A stretch of DNA of 64,000 nt, from contig NZ_CP025572.1 in the NCBI RefSeq assembly GCF_018336975.1, positions 3,102,884-3,166,883 on the forward strand, read 5' to 3'. The stretch comes from Marinomonas sp. CT5 (GTDB lineage Bacteria > Pseudomonadota > Gammaproteobacteria > Pseudomonadales > Marinomonadaceae). The notes beneath the pieces were generated by a model, which was not told where the DNA came from, did not search any database, and worked only from the letters and a program-made list of their open reading frames with translations. A program made the translations under genes and the position numbers. This document shows, piece after piece, positions 46,934-54,616 of the stretch; the stretch's first letter is position 1; each line of letters begins with the position of its first letter.

Positions 46934-46960
46934 AAAAACCCCGCCGAAGCGAGGTTTTTA
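46934..46960. terminator. Second hairpin upstream of lysis genes
   Basis: AAAAACC...GGTTTTT stem enclosing CGC/GCG with a TTCG loop. With the 46849 hairpin it forms a tandem pair, the arrangement seen where a late antiterminator acts. The interval 46835-47036 holds no gene besides these hairpins. Confidence 0.75.
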
Positions 46961-47036
46961 CAGAGTTTTGGACTATGGAAAAAAGGTTAGTTTTTTATTA
47001 TCACGGTGTCAAGCATCGAAATTAAATATTAAAGAC

Positions 47037-47468
47037 CTACTCTAAAACAGGCTCGTTACCAATAAGCCTTAAGTCACAATCCTTGTAGAACGAAACCCAC
47101 TCATCTGGGTATAACTCATCACCAACGGCGCTCATATCATCCTTATATTTATAATCAATAACTTCAACAGAATAAGTTTTAACAATTTTGCTATCCAGTT
47201 CAATAACATTATAGACATAAAACTTTATGTTTTCGTCTCTGCTCGAATCATAAACATTGCCTTTAATCGGTTTAAGCTCCATAGCCTCTTCACTAGGCTG
47301 TAGGGGAAGTGGCTCATCATCTTCACTGCTAAAAAAATCAATAGTCGGAATATTAAAGGATTTCATCTGATTACGAACTTTATTAACTGTTTGAGCCTTG
47401 GTGATACTTTGCTTTTTCTTTAGCTCTTGCTGTTTTTTACGCTTTTGGTCTTTTGTTAACTTAGCCAT
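47037..47468 (-). CDS. Hypothetical phage protein, 143 residues
   Basis: A very basic N-terminus (KLTKDQKRKKQQELKKKQSI) is followed by an acidic beta-rich domain (IKGNVYDSSRDENIKFYVYN, KTYSVEVIDYKYKDD). It overlaps the upstream 52-residue gene by eight bases. No family recognised. Confidence 0.5.
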   Translation of the reverse strand: MAKLTKDQKRKKQQELKKKQSITKAQTVNKVRNQMKSFNIPTIDFFSSEDDEPLPLQPSEEAMELKPIKGNVYDSSRDENIKFYVYNVIELDSKIVKTYSVEVIDYKYKDDMSAVGDELYPDEWVSFYKDCDLRLIGNEPVLE

Positions 47469-47619
47469 GATGCTCCTTATCTTTACTCAGTACTGAAAGC
47501 TGATCCTGCAGCCGCTCTATCTGCTCGGCCACTTCATGCTGCTTGTCTTCGGGGATTTCTGAGATATCTTGAAATGAAATGCGCTCTAGATCCTTGAGCA
47601 ATTGCTTTAGTTGTTCCAT
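47461..47619 (-). CDS. Small helical protein, 52 residues
   Basis: Begins MEQLKQLLKDLERISFQDIS and continues as one or two amphipathic helices (VAEQIERLQDQLSVLSKDK). GGAGG lies ten bases before the ATG. Its last codons overlap the start of the 143-residue gene by eight bases. No family recognised. Confidence 0.55.
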   Translation of the reverse strand: MEQLKQLLKDLERISFQDISEIPEDKQHEVAEQIERLQDQLSVLSKDKEHHG

Positions 47620-47722
47620 GCGTTCCTCCTTGAACATACATTTTGAATTATCAGTTTAGCCGCACAGCGTGATAAAGTTCAAGGCTTACTAAAAACATGA
47701 TTACCAAGGACAGGATAAAGCA

Positions 47723-48526
47723 TTGAAACAGTCGCAAACAAAAGAACTAACAAATCAACTAAGCGCGGCATTTAGCGCTCTTATTCAGCACCTATGGATT
47801 AAATACAGACCAAGTAAGAACTCTCTGATTAGTTCGTTTTGGTATCTAATATTTCTTATTGCAAATGGTTCAATCATAGCTGGATTGCTCTTTCTTTTTA
47901 TTAGATCTGATCCGGATATGGCAAAGCTAATTATCAGCACTCAACAAGATTCAAGTACTTCTAGCTTTTGGGGTATTGTCTCGGCTATTGGCTCTCTTCT
48001 TGCCGGACTAGGCACTGTTGGCTTGCTGGCCTTTGGTTGGGTTAAAGGTAGTGAGTGGATCAGGAAACTTAAGGCTTCAAAACGGCTTGATATCATTGTT
48101 TTAGAGCTTAATAACCTTTGTTTAACTTCTGAGGCTGTAGCTACATTTATAGGACAAGAGCTTGGTGAGCAAATAAGACACGATTTTGATTCAATTGAAG
48201 AAAAAAATCGCCTTTCACAAGAGTCTTTACCAAAAAATCAAATCACAAAAGAAATAATTACATTAACAAATAAGGTTTGGCCTCACATGTCTACCCTTTT
48301 AGCTGTTTATAGCTCCAGTAATGAATATGTAGTTGAGTTTACTCAGATAGTAAAAGCTCAAGGAGAGCTAATAAATGAATCAAAATCCATTTTAAAAAAA
48401 ACTGAATACTCAAACGACGACGTAATTAGTAATGTAATAAATATTCAGCAACAAGCTAAATCGCTGGTTAGCCTAGCCAGATCCCTTCAGTTCTTAATAA
48501 TTAACAATGAATTTTCAAAAGAATAA
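47723..48526 (+). CDS. Two-helix membrane protein of unknown function, in opposite orientation to the late genes
   Basis: 267 residues. Two transmembrane helices (SFWYLIFLIANGSIIAGLLF near 43 and IVSAIGSLLAGLGTVGLLAF near 87) are followed by a cytoplasmic helical domain of ~170 residues. The start appears to be a TTG with AGGA upstream. A/T-rich and transcribed against the surrounding genes, so expressed independently, probably in the lysogen. Typical of a superinfection-exclusion or defence cargo gene, but no family is recognised. Confidence 0.55.
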   Translation: MKQSQTKELTNQLSAAFSALIQHLWIKYRPSKNSLISSFWYLIFLIANGSIIAGLLFLFIRSDPDMAKLIISTQQDSSTSSFWGIVSAIGSLLAGLGTVGLLAFGWVKGSEWIRKLKASKRLDIIVLELNNLCLTSEAVATFIGQELGEQIRHDFDSIEEKNRLSQESLPKNQITKEIITLTNKVWPHMSTLLAVYSSSNEYVVEFTQIVKAQGELINESKSILKKTEYSNDDVISNVINIQQQAKSLVSLARSLQFLIINNEFSKE

Positions 48527-48572
48527 TACGCAGTGCGCACCTGCGTACTGCGTACAGGAAGTGCGTACTTAT
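48527..48572. repeat. Inverted and direct GCGTAC repeats between convergent genes
   Basis: TACGCAG/CTGCGTA form an inverted repeat around TGCGCAC. Then GCGTAC recurs three times within 48543-48568. Between convergent gene ends it may serve as a terminator-like structure, but the repeated unit also looks like a protein-binding array. Confidence 0.4.
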
Positions 48573-49472
48573 TCAAATCCATTGATTCTTAATCAAAGCC
48601 AGCTTCTCTAGCGACTCTCTCGCCCATTGATTCAATACACCTGTCATTTGATCAAACACATCTTGCCAGCCGTCACGCTTCCAGTTCGCTGCTGCCACAC
48701 CAACACGCCAGCTTAGATACTCATTTGTATAGAGTGGTTTCGAGTGTGTCACTGGCTTTCTATCTTCGCCGGCCGTGAATAGATAGGATTGATCTTGGTG
48801 AGCGAATGACTTCAAAGCAAGACTTGCAAGAACTGAATGTTTTTCTGTTGCTTCAGCACCTGTCTTTGTTTGCCACTCTTTTACTAAATACAGAATAGCG
48901 ATTGATAGATTTTTATCTGAATCGGTTGCTAGCTGCATATCCCGAATACAGCCGCGAATGTGTTTAACGATGTGGCCCCATTGCGCTCTTACCTTATCTT
49001 TGGGCATTACCATAGCACCGGCTAACGTGATGTCGATGTTCTGCGGCTTACGGCCTTTATCGCGCTCAAACTCATGTTTAAGTACTTGTAGAACAACGAT
49101 ACTCACGCGACTTGTGTAATAGCTATATTCCTGTGGAAACTTCTCTTTTACTTCCTGAGCGAGCGCGTTGGCAATCTCGTTATGATGTTTATATGTTGGC
49201 AAAGAGTCTTCGACTTTAGGCGCCCAGCAATACATGCCGAATGCTTGTAAGTGTGCGGGAAGTTTCGCTATCTCTGACTGTACGCGCCCCGCTTTTGCCA
49301 TGTGCATGACTCGTGAGGAATTATCTGCTGGTCCTCTTGTTTGAGTTTCGTTCATAACGGGTTTCTGTCTTAATAAGTTCGCATTAGATCGATTGATTTC
49401 TAATAGCTGATCGTTTGCGCTGCGTGAATAGAATGCGTCGTGCCACATTTGACGGGCTGATAAATACTGCAT
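48573..49472 (-). CDS. Hypothetical phage protein at the end of the early operon
   Basis: 299 residues, starting MQYLSARQMWHDAFYSRSA. Helical and Gln/Lys-rich with SIAILYLVKEWQTKTGAEA and LSWRVGVAAANWKRDG. Position after NinB, YbcO-like and RusA, and just before the late region, is where lambdoid phages place their late regulator Q, so a late antiterminator or regulator is possible. No motif proves it. Confidence 0.4.
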   Translation of the reverse strand: MQYLSARQMWHDAFYSRSANDQLLEINRSNANLLRQKPVMNETQTRGPADNSSRVMHMAKAGRVQSEIAKLPAHLQAFGMYCWAPKVEDSLPTYKHHNEIANALAQEVKEKFPQEYSYYTSRVSIVVLQVLKHEFERDKGRKPQNIDITLAGAMVMPKDKVRAQWGHIVKHIRGCIRDMQLATDSDKNLSIAILYLVKEWQTKTGAEATEKHSVLASLALKSFAHQDQSYLFTAGEDRKPVTHSKPLYTNEYLSWRVGVAAANWKRDGWQDVFDQMTGVLNQWARESLEKLALIKNQWI

Positions 49473-49473
49473 G

Positions 49474-49884
49474 TTAGGCCTCCAATATTTCTGTAATTGT
49501 TACGACTGTCGAGGCCGCTTTACGTGTTGATTTGTGTTGTCTAATAACGGGGCATTCAATGATACATTTGGGATTGTCGTCCTCGATGACGCCAAGGCCA
49601 AGCGGGTTTGTTTTGGTACAGACGACTAACGTATCAAATAAAGGTTTAAGCCCTCCCATTACGCCATCCCAGTCACCTAATGCCGGTGAATAGCGGTCTA
49701 TCTCGATCTTGCACTGCTTAAAGGGACTTAGGCGCTTGTAACCTTCACTTTCTAGCGCGGCACGTACGCTCCAACAAAGAGCCTTGTGGTATTCTTTTCT
49801 ATCCCAACGATTCATGCGTAGTAACACATTCAGCAGAATCGACGGCTCAGGCAGAGTAAAAGTAACTTCACGACCGTATTTCAT
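49474..49884 (-). CDS. RusA-like Holliday junction resolvase
   Basis: 136 residues. The acidic active-site pattern is visible: SPALGDWDGVMGGLKPLFDTL and IEDDNPKCI, giving the D...D..D-D-N set of RusA. It resolves recombination intermediates during phage replication. It overlaps the YbcO-like gene stop by four bases. Part of a Nin-type block with NinB and YbcO. Confidence 0.8.
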   Translation of the reverse strand: MKYGREVTFTLPEPSILLNVLLRMNRWDRKEYHKALCWSVRAALESEGYKRLSPFKQCKIEIDRYSPALGDWDGVMGGLKPLFDTLVVCTKTNPLGLGVIEDDNPKCIIECPVIRQHKSTRKAASTVVTITEILEA

Positions 49885-50327
49885 TTGCTCCCCTTAACCA
49901 CGATAAGACCAGCTTGAATTAAGTGGTTTTGCGTTCGTTCAAGGGCATCAAGAATGTATAAGGCTTGAGTCCCTGCATCGAGCACAGTAGTTCGACCATC
50001 TATCGCATCGTGACACCCTGAGCATGCATACACAGCAAAACTATCGTCGCATTTCATAGACATACCTATGTTTTTGCCAACGTGGGCCAATACAGTCGTT
50101 TCAGGATTGAAATTGCAATGACCAGGTATGCGTAATGCGCAATCTTGGCCGCGTGCACTTTTGCGTATTGCATCGGATCGTATTTTCAACTCAACAACCT
50201 CACTATATTCATGTCGCAATATTCCACGTTCAGGGTCGATCTGTAAAAAAGCCTTACCATTTGACATAAGATCAGCGGCGATTTGATCGAATAACTTATT
50301 TTGATCGAATAACTTATCCAGACTCAC
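49881..50327 (-). CDS. YbcO/DUF1364-like nuclease
   Basis: 148 residues. The conserved IRKSARGQDCALRIPGHC, then TTVLAHV and YACSGCHDAIDG is the zinc-type core of the DUF1364 family, in which E. coli YbcO is a nuclease. An N-terminal extension of ~55 residues precedes it. The overlap with NinB is four bases. Probable recombination endonuclease. Confidence 0.8.
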   Translation of the reverse strand: MSLDKLFDQNKLFDQIAADLMSNGKAFLQIDPERGILRHEYSEVVELKIRSDAIRKSARGQDCALRIPGHCNFNPETTVLAHVGKNIGMSMKCDDSFAVYACSGCHDAIDGRTTVLDAGTQALYILDALERTQNHLIQAGLIVVKGSK

Positions 50328-50779
50328 GCAACTAGCCCCATTTGCTCGTAATACTTCATCACTGGATCACTCCAACGCACTCCACGTTCTGAACCGAATG
50401 CATAAATTAACTCGAATAATTCTGAAAACTCGGTTTTGTTCATCGTGCTTGTGTGTGTTGCGAGAACCACAAAGCCGCCATCAATGCCCGGTACCGCTTT
50501 TTGCTTTTTCAGTGCAGCGGTAAAAACGTGTTTCCAATCTTCTTGGCTTAGCTTCTCGCCATACCATTCCAACTGAGTAGACACGTCCGTTAGCGTTGCC
50601 CACAATCTCGCATTCTGGCCGTTATTGCGTTTCTTGCGTCCAAGCTTGAGGATGACGGGGCCTTTGGCTTCATTAGCCTTGATACCCTTACAAACTAATT
50701 CCCAAGCCTGTATCATCTTGGTTCTGAGATCGTCTTCCCCTTTAATCTCAATCGTTATATCTGACTTTGCTGCTTTCAT
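50324..50779 (-). CDS. NinB-like recombination protein
   Basis: 151 residues. Core LKLGRKKRNNGQNARLWATL and LSQEDWKHVFTAALKKQKAV, then TSTMNKTEFSELFELIYAFG is the NinB (Orf) fold, a single-strand DNA-binding mediator that helps Red-type recombination. It sits before YbcO-like and RusA, as in lambdoid nin regions. Confidence 0.85.
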   Translation of the reverse strand: MKAAKSDITIEIKGEDDLRTKMIQAWELVCKGIKANEAKGPVILKLGRKKRNNGQNARLWATLTDVSTQLEWYGEKLSQEDWKHVFTAALKKQKAVPGIDGGFVVLATHTSTMNKTEFSELFELIYAFGSERGVRWSDPVMKYYEQMGLVA

Positions 50780-51192
50780 CTTCTCACCGTAGGGCTCATG
50801 CAGTGGATGTAATAACCTTTACAGTTTCTATCTTTGATATTGCGCATCGGAGGCTCTAAAAATATTTTCAAATCAGCCCCAAATAGCATCCCTGAATTCT
50901 CTATTTCATCCAAAACTCCATGGTATGGATTTCGCGCCCAAAAAAGATCGTCATAAAATTTTTGTGAAAGAAAAATAATTAGTTTGCACCCTCGGTTGTG
51001 CTTTCTGGCCTCTACAAAGTCTCTTCGTAAATCATCTAGCAAACCTAGCGAGAGCTGCTTCAATCTTTCAGTTCGTAATAGGTGTTCGTTATGGCTTTCA
51101 ATTGGTGCGCATTTAGCCAACTCATCAACCTCTTGCTTGCTAAGCCCTTTGAAAATACTGGGGAATACTTGAGTCGTTTTCTTTTCTGTCAT
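50776..51192 (-). CDS. Hypothetical phage protein, 138 residues
   Basis: Alpha/beta protein, MTEKKTTQVFPSIFKGLSKQ onward, with HNRGCKLIIFLSQKFYDDL. It overlaps its upstream 39-residue ORF by ATGA and NinB by four bases, so it is part of a tightly coupled early operon. No family recognised. Confidence 0.5.
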   Translation of the reverse strand: MTEKKTTQVFPSIFKGLSKQEVDELAKCAPIESHNEHLLRTERLKQLSLGLLDDLRRDFVEARKHNRGCKLIIFLSQKFYDDLFWARNPYHGVLDEIENSGMLFGADLKIFLEPPMRNIKDRNCKGYYIHCMSPTVRR

Positions 51193-51308
51193 ATAACTTC
51201 ACCTGCAATTAAAATCGTAATGTCCGTGGTTTTCAGGACACTACGCCCCTTGCCCTGAGTCCCTATTTTAGTAACAGCGTCCGCCGCTTGAGTTTGAACA
51301 TTCATCAT
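51189..51308 (-). CDS. 39-residue ORF with strong ribosome site
   Basis: Starts MMNVQTQAADAVTKIGTQGK and ends ILIAGEVI. GAGGAGGT precedes the ATG, and its stop overlaps the next start as ATGA, which argues for real translation. No family. Confidence 0.5.
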   Translation of the reverse strand: MMNVQTQAADAVTKIGTQGKGRSVLKTTDITILIAGEVI

Positions 51309-51339
51309 AAGAACCTCCTCGCTTCACAGCGATGATTGA

Positions 51340-51651
51340 TTAACACAACTTTAAAATTGACCGCCTATACTGCCCAAGGCTTTGGTGCGATGCTGCAATG
51401 GAATCACTTGAAACAAACGCTCTTATCACATCTAGTTTGGCAGGCTGATAAACAACATTACCTACCAAATCATCGATAGATATCTCAAAAAAATTACTTA
51501 ACCCCACCAAAAGACTTAACGATGGATTATTGGCACTTCCCTTTTCGAGTTCATAAACATGCGTCTTTGACACACCAACCGCATCAGCAACAATCTGTAA
51601 AGACACTTTTTTAGCTTTTCTCAGCTCAGTTAAACGATCGGATAAAGACAT
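51340..51651 (-). CDS. XRE-type helix-turn-helix regulator
   Basis: 103 residues starting MSLSDRLTELRKAKKVSLQI. The HTH lies at ~13-60 (VADAVGVSKTHVYELEKG, LLVGLSNFFEISIDDLVG). GAGGTGG precedes the chosen ATG. It follows the replication gene. May regulate late or early genes; a phage-borne second repressor. Confidence 0.7.
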   Translation of the reverse strand: MSLSDRLTELRKAKKVSLQIVADAVGVSKTHVYELEKGSANNPSLSLLVGLSNFFEISIDDLVGNVVYQPAKLDVIRAFVSSDSIAASHQSLGQYRRSILKLC

Positions 51652-51658
51652 ACCCACC

Positions 51659-52495
51659 TCAATAAAAGCTCGTATCATGAATATCGTTGATTGCATCGCT
51701 CACCGCCTGCCGACCGTTTGGGCTGTGCTGAGGTGCTTGAGTAATCGCTAGTTGCTGTTGAACCGGTGGCGCATTGTCGATCAAGTGCTTGCGCACCCAT
51801 TCCGTGTTCAAGCTCTTCCAATCTCGTTTGATGACAATATTAATAACGTCATTGGGGGAAATACCTAACCCCTTAGAACAAGACAGCACTTCGTCAAAAA
51901 ACATGGCATGTGATCTGTGGGTATGCGCTGCGCGTTTCGCTTGTCGGTGCTCAATCGCATCGATGATGGACTGCTCTGGGATGACGTCGTGATACTGGAT
52001 AATCAAAACTGAAAGAACAGAACCCTTAGCCAGTTTCTTTGGTTTACTTTCTTTTATTGGTTCTTTGACTGGTTCTAAAGAGTGACTGGTTCTGGGGTCA
52101 GCTCCTGACCGGGTCACGGGGTCAAATCCTGACCGTGTTAGGTCATCATCTGACTGGGTCAAATCCTGACCGTGTTCTAATTTGACCGTGTTAAGACTGT
52201 AGTCCACTTCATCTGGCTTGGCTTTTACCTTACCTTTGGAGATAGTAAGAATGTACAGATTGCTAGATTTCCCATCGTTTCTGGCTTCCATCTTTAGGAA
52301 ACCAAGATCTATTAGGGCCTTTATATGGCTCTTAACTGTACTGCGGCCTATCTCGCATTGGTCAGCAATGTATTGGTAAGAAGGCCAGCACTCACCACTA
52401 TCATTGGCATTGTCTGCAAGCTTCAATAAAACAAGCTTGCGAAGAGGGTTACCCACCTTCGCAGACATTGCCTGAACCATTAGTTCCATACTCAT
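51659..52495 (-). CDS. Replication-initiator-like (O-type) helix-turn-helix protein
   Basis: 278 residues. N-terminal winged helix (WPSYQYIADQCEIGRSTVKS, ALIDLGFLKME) as in phage replication proteins. The middle is encoded by near-identical repeats of DNA (DLTRSGFDPVTRSGADPRTS). A C-terminal helical domain follows (VRKHLID). As in lambda O, the repeats lie inside the gene and may be the origin iterons. It overlaps the previous gene by four bases. Confidence 0.65.
   Translation of the reverse strand: MSMELMVQAMSAKVGNPLRKLVLLKLADNANDSGECWPSYQYIADQCEIGRSTVKSHIKALIDLGFLKMEARNDGKSSNLYILTISKGKVKAKPDEVDYSLNTVKLEHGQDLTQSDDDLTRSGFDPVTRSGADPRTSHSLEPVKEPIKESKPKKLAKGSVLSVLIIQYHDVIPEQSIIDAIEHRQAKRAAHTHRSHAMFFDEVLSCSKGLGISPNDVINIVIKRDWKSLNTEWVRKHLIDNAPPVQQQLAITQAPQHSPNGRQAVSDAINDIHDTSFY
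52094..52193. other. Candidate phage replication origin: iterons inside O-like gene
   Basis: GGTCAGCTCCTGACC at 52095-52109 is a perfect inverted repeat. GGGTCAAATCCTGACCGTGTT occurs at 52119-52139 and again at 52156-52176, and TTTGACCGTGTT at 52181-52192. Four related copies in ~100 bp within the initiator-like gene match the iteron layout of lambdoid origins. Confidence 0.5.
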
Positions 52496-52770
52496 TGACG
52501 AACGCTCTTTTCACTAATACGTGCAGGGTTTAATTTGAAACAAACGTCTCTGATGTTTTTCTCGATCTTGATATACCCCGCTTGCTCAAGGTCTTGAATA
52601 CACTGGAAAGTCTTTCCAAGATTTAGGCAGCACTGCTTGGCAATATCACCAATGGCCGTGTGGCACGTATCATTTTCGTCGGCCTCATGGGCCATCTGAG
52701 CCAACATAAGCTTGTATTTTGGGTTATCAAATTGAGTGCTCATAACAGTTTGAAGAAGTTGCATACTCAT
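52492..52770 (-). CDS. Small winged-helix protein, 92 residues
   Basis: The same fold and wording as the N-terminus of the next gene: SMQLLQTVMSTQFDNPKYKL and LAQMAHEADENDTCH, then DIAKQCCLNLGKTFQCIQDL. It looks like a diverged, truncated paralogue of the O-like N-terminal domain. Overlaps the O-like gene by ATGA, so the two are coupled; may aid initiation or regulate it. Confidence 0.6.
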   Translation of the reverse strand: MSMQLLQTVMSTQFDNPKYKLMLAQMAHEADENDTCHTAIGDIAKQCCLNLGKTFQCIQDLEQAGYIKIEKNIRDVCFKLNPARISEKSVRQ

Positions 52771-52916
52771 AACACCACCGCCTTAGTCACTTGCTGACGA
52801 TCTAATTTTTTACACGCCCAAAAATGCGCTTTGAATGCCAACGAACATGGCGCCACAAACATAAAAACACCCGCTATTGAGCGGGTTGACTTGAAAAACA
52901 TCTGTTTAATTTGCAT
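52767..52916 (-). CDS. 49-residue ORF coupled to the winged-helix gene
   Basis: Starts MQIKQMFFKSTRSIAGVFMF, with a hydrophobic central stretch (IAGVFMFVAPCSLAF) and a basic tail. Its stop overlaps the next start as ATGA. A hairpin that could act as terminator lies within its sequence (52861-52889), so it may instead be a leader region. Confidence 0.4.
   Translation of the reverse strand: MQIKQMFFKSTRSIAGVFMFVAPCSLAFKAHFWACKKLDRQQVTKAVVL
52861..52889 (-). terminator. Hairpin inside the 49-residue ORF
   Basis: Minus strand CCCGC tcaata GCGGG followed by TGTTTTT. It could end or attenuate the leftward early transcript before the replication genes. Confidence 0.5.
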
Positions 52917-52969
52917 ACTAAATTCCTTAGAAATACGGTTTTATTTGCATGCAAAGCCGAAAGAAGCCC

Positions 52970-52992
52970 AGACCACGAATCTGGGCTTTTTT
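52970..52992. terminator. Terminator after the cro-proximal genes
   Basis: Stem AGCCCAGA/TCTGGGCT with seven-base loop and a T-run. It lies just past the leftward 73-residue gene (53031-53252) and could terminate leftward early transcription; the stronger T-run is on the plus strand. Confidence 0.65.
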
Positions 52993-53030
52993 ATTGGCTT
53001 CACTTTACTTCCCTAATGCCTCCAGTCCCT

Positions 53031-53252
53031 CTAATGAAGAATGACAGGTTCTTTTTTACCCATTAATGCTTGGCAGTCTTCAAGCAGATCGAGCAAGAAT
53101 CTCGGATCGCGAAAAGCTTCTTCCAAGCCATCTTGGATAAGTAGCTCCATGGCTTCCGTTGGTGTTTGATCCGTTGAACTTGCGAACGAATCCAACACCT
53201 CCGCAAACTCTTCGCTTACTTGCACTAACAAGAGCTGTGTTTCATTGCTCAA
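53031..53252 (-). CDS. Small acidic phage protein, 73 residues
   Basis: Begins MSNETQLLLVQVSEEFAEVL and is helical and acidic (DGLEEAFRDPRFLLDLLEDC). Located in the leftward early cluster after a Cro-like gene. No family recognised. Confidence 0.5.
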   Translation of the reverse strand: MSNETQLLLVQVSEEFAEVLDSFASSTDQTPTEAMELLIQDGLEEAFRDPRFLLDLLEDCQALMGKKEPVILH

Positions 53253-53273
53253 AATATCCCCCTTACGTCCCTT

Positions 53274-53501
53274 CTAGCTGACGTGGATAGACGTTAAGAT
53301 CTCGTTCAAATCACTGGGACGTAAGCGTTGAATTTGTCTTTCTGCTAAAGCTCGAAGCACAACATTCTTGGGAACAGGTTCGCCCCCATTAAGTCGTGTT
53401 AGCTCGGCTGTAAGCTGCAAGATTTGTCCATGCACTTCCTCAGTGAATCGAGGGCGATAATCATGTACGTGTTGCTGATTTAACGGTTTTGGTGCTGGCA
53501 T
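53274..53501 (-). CDS. Small phage regulator-like protein, 75 residues
   Basis: Begins MPAPKPLNQQHVHDYRPRF and continues with VHGQILQLTAELTRLNGGEP and VVLRALAERQIQRLRPSDL. Helical, basic. Placed between the Cro-like gene and a small acidic gene; the layout suggests a CII-like or other early regulator but no motif confirms it. Confidence 0.45.
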   Translation of the reverse strand: MPAPKPLNQQHVHDYRPRFTEEVHGQILQLTAELTRLNGGEPVPKNVVLRALAERQIQRLRPSDLNEILTSIHVS

Positions 53502-53520
53502 AAGTAGCTCCTGTTTTGGG

Positions 53521-53742
53521 TTAAGCCGCCTCTGTGGGCGTTTCTTTTTTGAAAATATCTGGGCGCAACTCTTCGCGAGTCACTTCACCATTCGTTTCTC
53601 TTTCAATGGTGTTACACATAACTGCACCGGCTGGCTTGCCCCAGGCGATTTGTTTGAGGTAACCAACCGTAGTCTTGGATTTTTTGGCTAACGCCTTTCT
53701 CTCTTCTTGGTTGAGAGCTTTAAAATAGTCTACGAATAACAT
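53521..53742 (-). CDS. Cro-like repressor
   Basis: 73 residues. HTH region: LNQEERKALAKKSKTTVGYL and QIAWGKPAGA, ending REELRPDIF, the C-terminal signature of YdaS/Cro-type phage proteins. It is divergent from cI across a spacer with repressor-type operators, as in lambdoid immunity regions. First gene of the leftward early operon. Confidence 0.75.
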   Translation of the reverse strand: MLFVDYFKALNQEERKALAKKSKTTVGYLKQIAWGKPAGAVMCNTIERETNGEVTREELRPDIFKKETPTEAA

Positions 53743-53766
53743 AATAAATTAGCCTTTGGATGCTCA

Positions 53767-53855
53767 GTTACCTTTTAGGTTATCATTAAAAAACCTTTTG
53801 GGGAATTTATCAATAAGATTATCAATGCTTAAATTCAATTATCTAAAAGGTAATA
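53767..53855. promoter_or_regulatory. CI/Cro operator region (three sites)
   Basis: GTTACCTTTTAGGTTATC (53767-53784), weaker AAACCTTTTGGGGAAT (53791-53806) and, inverted, AATTATCTAAAAGGTAAT (53838-53855). All share an ACCTTTTAGGT-type core with dyad symmetry and fall between the divergent cro and cI starts. Confidence 0.65.
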
Positions 53856-53864
53856 GAGGTTTGA

Positions 53865-54578
53865 ATGACCACCATCAAAGACGTTAGGCGTCAAAACATG
53901 CAGACCTTGGCGGAGCGATTCCCTAGCAGAGCTCAATTTTCAGAGCACATTGGAAAAAGCCCAAGCCAGATAAATCAGATCATTGGCAAAACACCACTTA
54001 AAGAAGTGGGCCACAAGGTGGCGCGAGAAGTAGAAGAAGTCTTTGGCCTGCCTGAAGGATGGATGGACACAGACCATTCAGTATCTGCGATAAACGAAAC
54101 CCCCCCTCAATATGACCTTGGACACGTTGACGTATATGAAAGCGATGAGCCGCTTCACCCTAGCGAAATAGAAGTACCATTTTTTACGGAAGTGGAATTA
54201 TCAGCAGGAAACGGATTTAACAACGTGTCAGAAATAGCAACACACCAGATGAGATTTAACCTCTCAACGCTTTCAAACGCTGGGGTTGCGCCCTCAAAAG
54301 CGGCTTGCTGCAAAGTAAGCGGGGACAGCATGGAACCAGTGCTACCAGATGGTTCCACCGTTGGGATAGACACCAATGATACAGGCATAAAAGACGGTAA
54401 AATGTACGCAATCAATCATGGCGGAATGCTGCGCGTAAAATTTCTTTATCGCATGCCATTCAATGGTTTGCGCATTAGATCTGCAAATCCAGATTACCAA
54501 GACGAAGAAGTAAGCGGGGAAACTGCTAGAGACATACGGATAATTGGGCGGGTCTTCTGGTACTCAGTTGTTTTATAA
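53865..54578 (+). CDS. CI-type repressor (LexA/S24 peptidase)
   Basis: 237 residues. N-terminal HTH (RAQFSEHIGKSPSQINQIIG, ~24-43). A probable self-cleavage Ala-Gly near residue 113 (ELSAGNG). Catalytic serine in KVSGDSMEPVLPDGSTVG near 155 and lysine in MLRVKFLYRM near 191. It keeps the prophage silent and should be cleaved upon RecA activation. The start follows an AGAGGT site. Operators flank it and a further set lies upstream of the rightward operon. Confidence 0.88.
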   Translation: MTTIKDVRRQNMQTLAERFPSRAQFSEHIGKSPSQINQIIGKTPLKEVGHKVAREVEEVFGLPEGWMDTDHSVSAINETPPQYDLGHVDVYESDEPLHPSEIEVPFFTEVELSAGNGFNNVSEIATHQMRFNLSTLSNAGVAPSKAACCKVSGDSMEPVLPDGSTVGIDTNDTGIKDGKMYAINHGGMLRVKFLYRMPFNGLRIRSANPDYQDEEVSGETARDIRIIGRVFWYSVVL

Positions 54579-54616
54579 GAAAAATATATTGTAATTTGCA
54601 TAGGGAGTGTAAAGAC

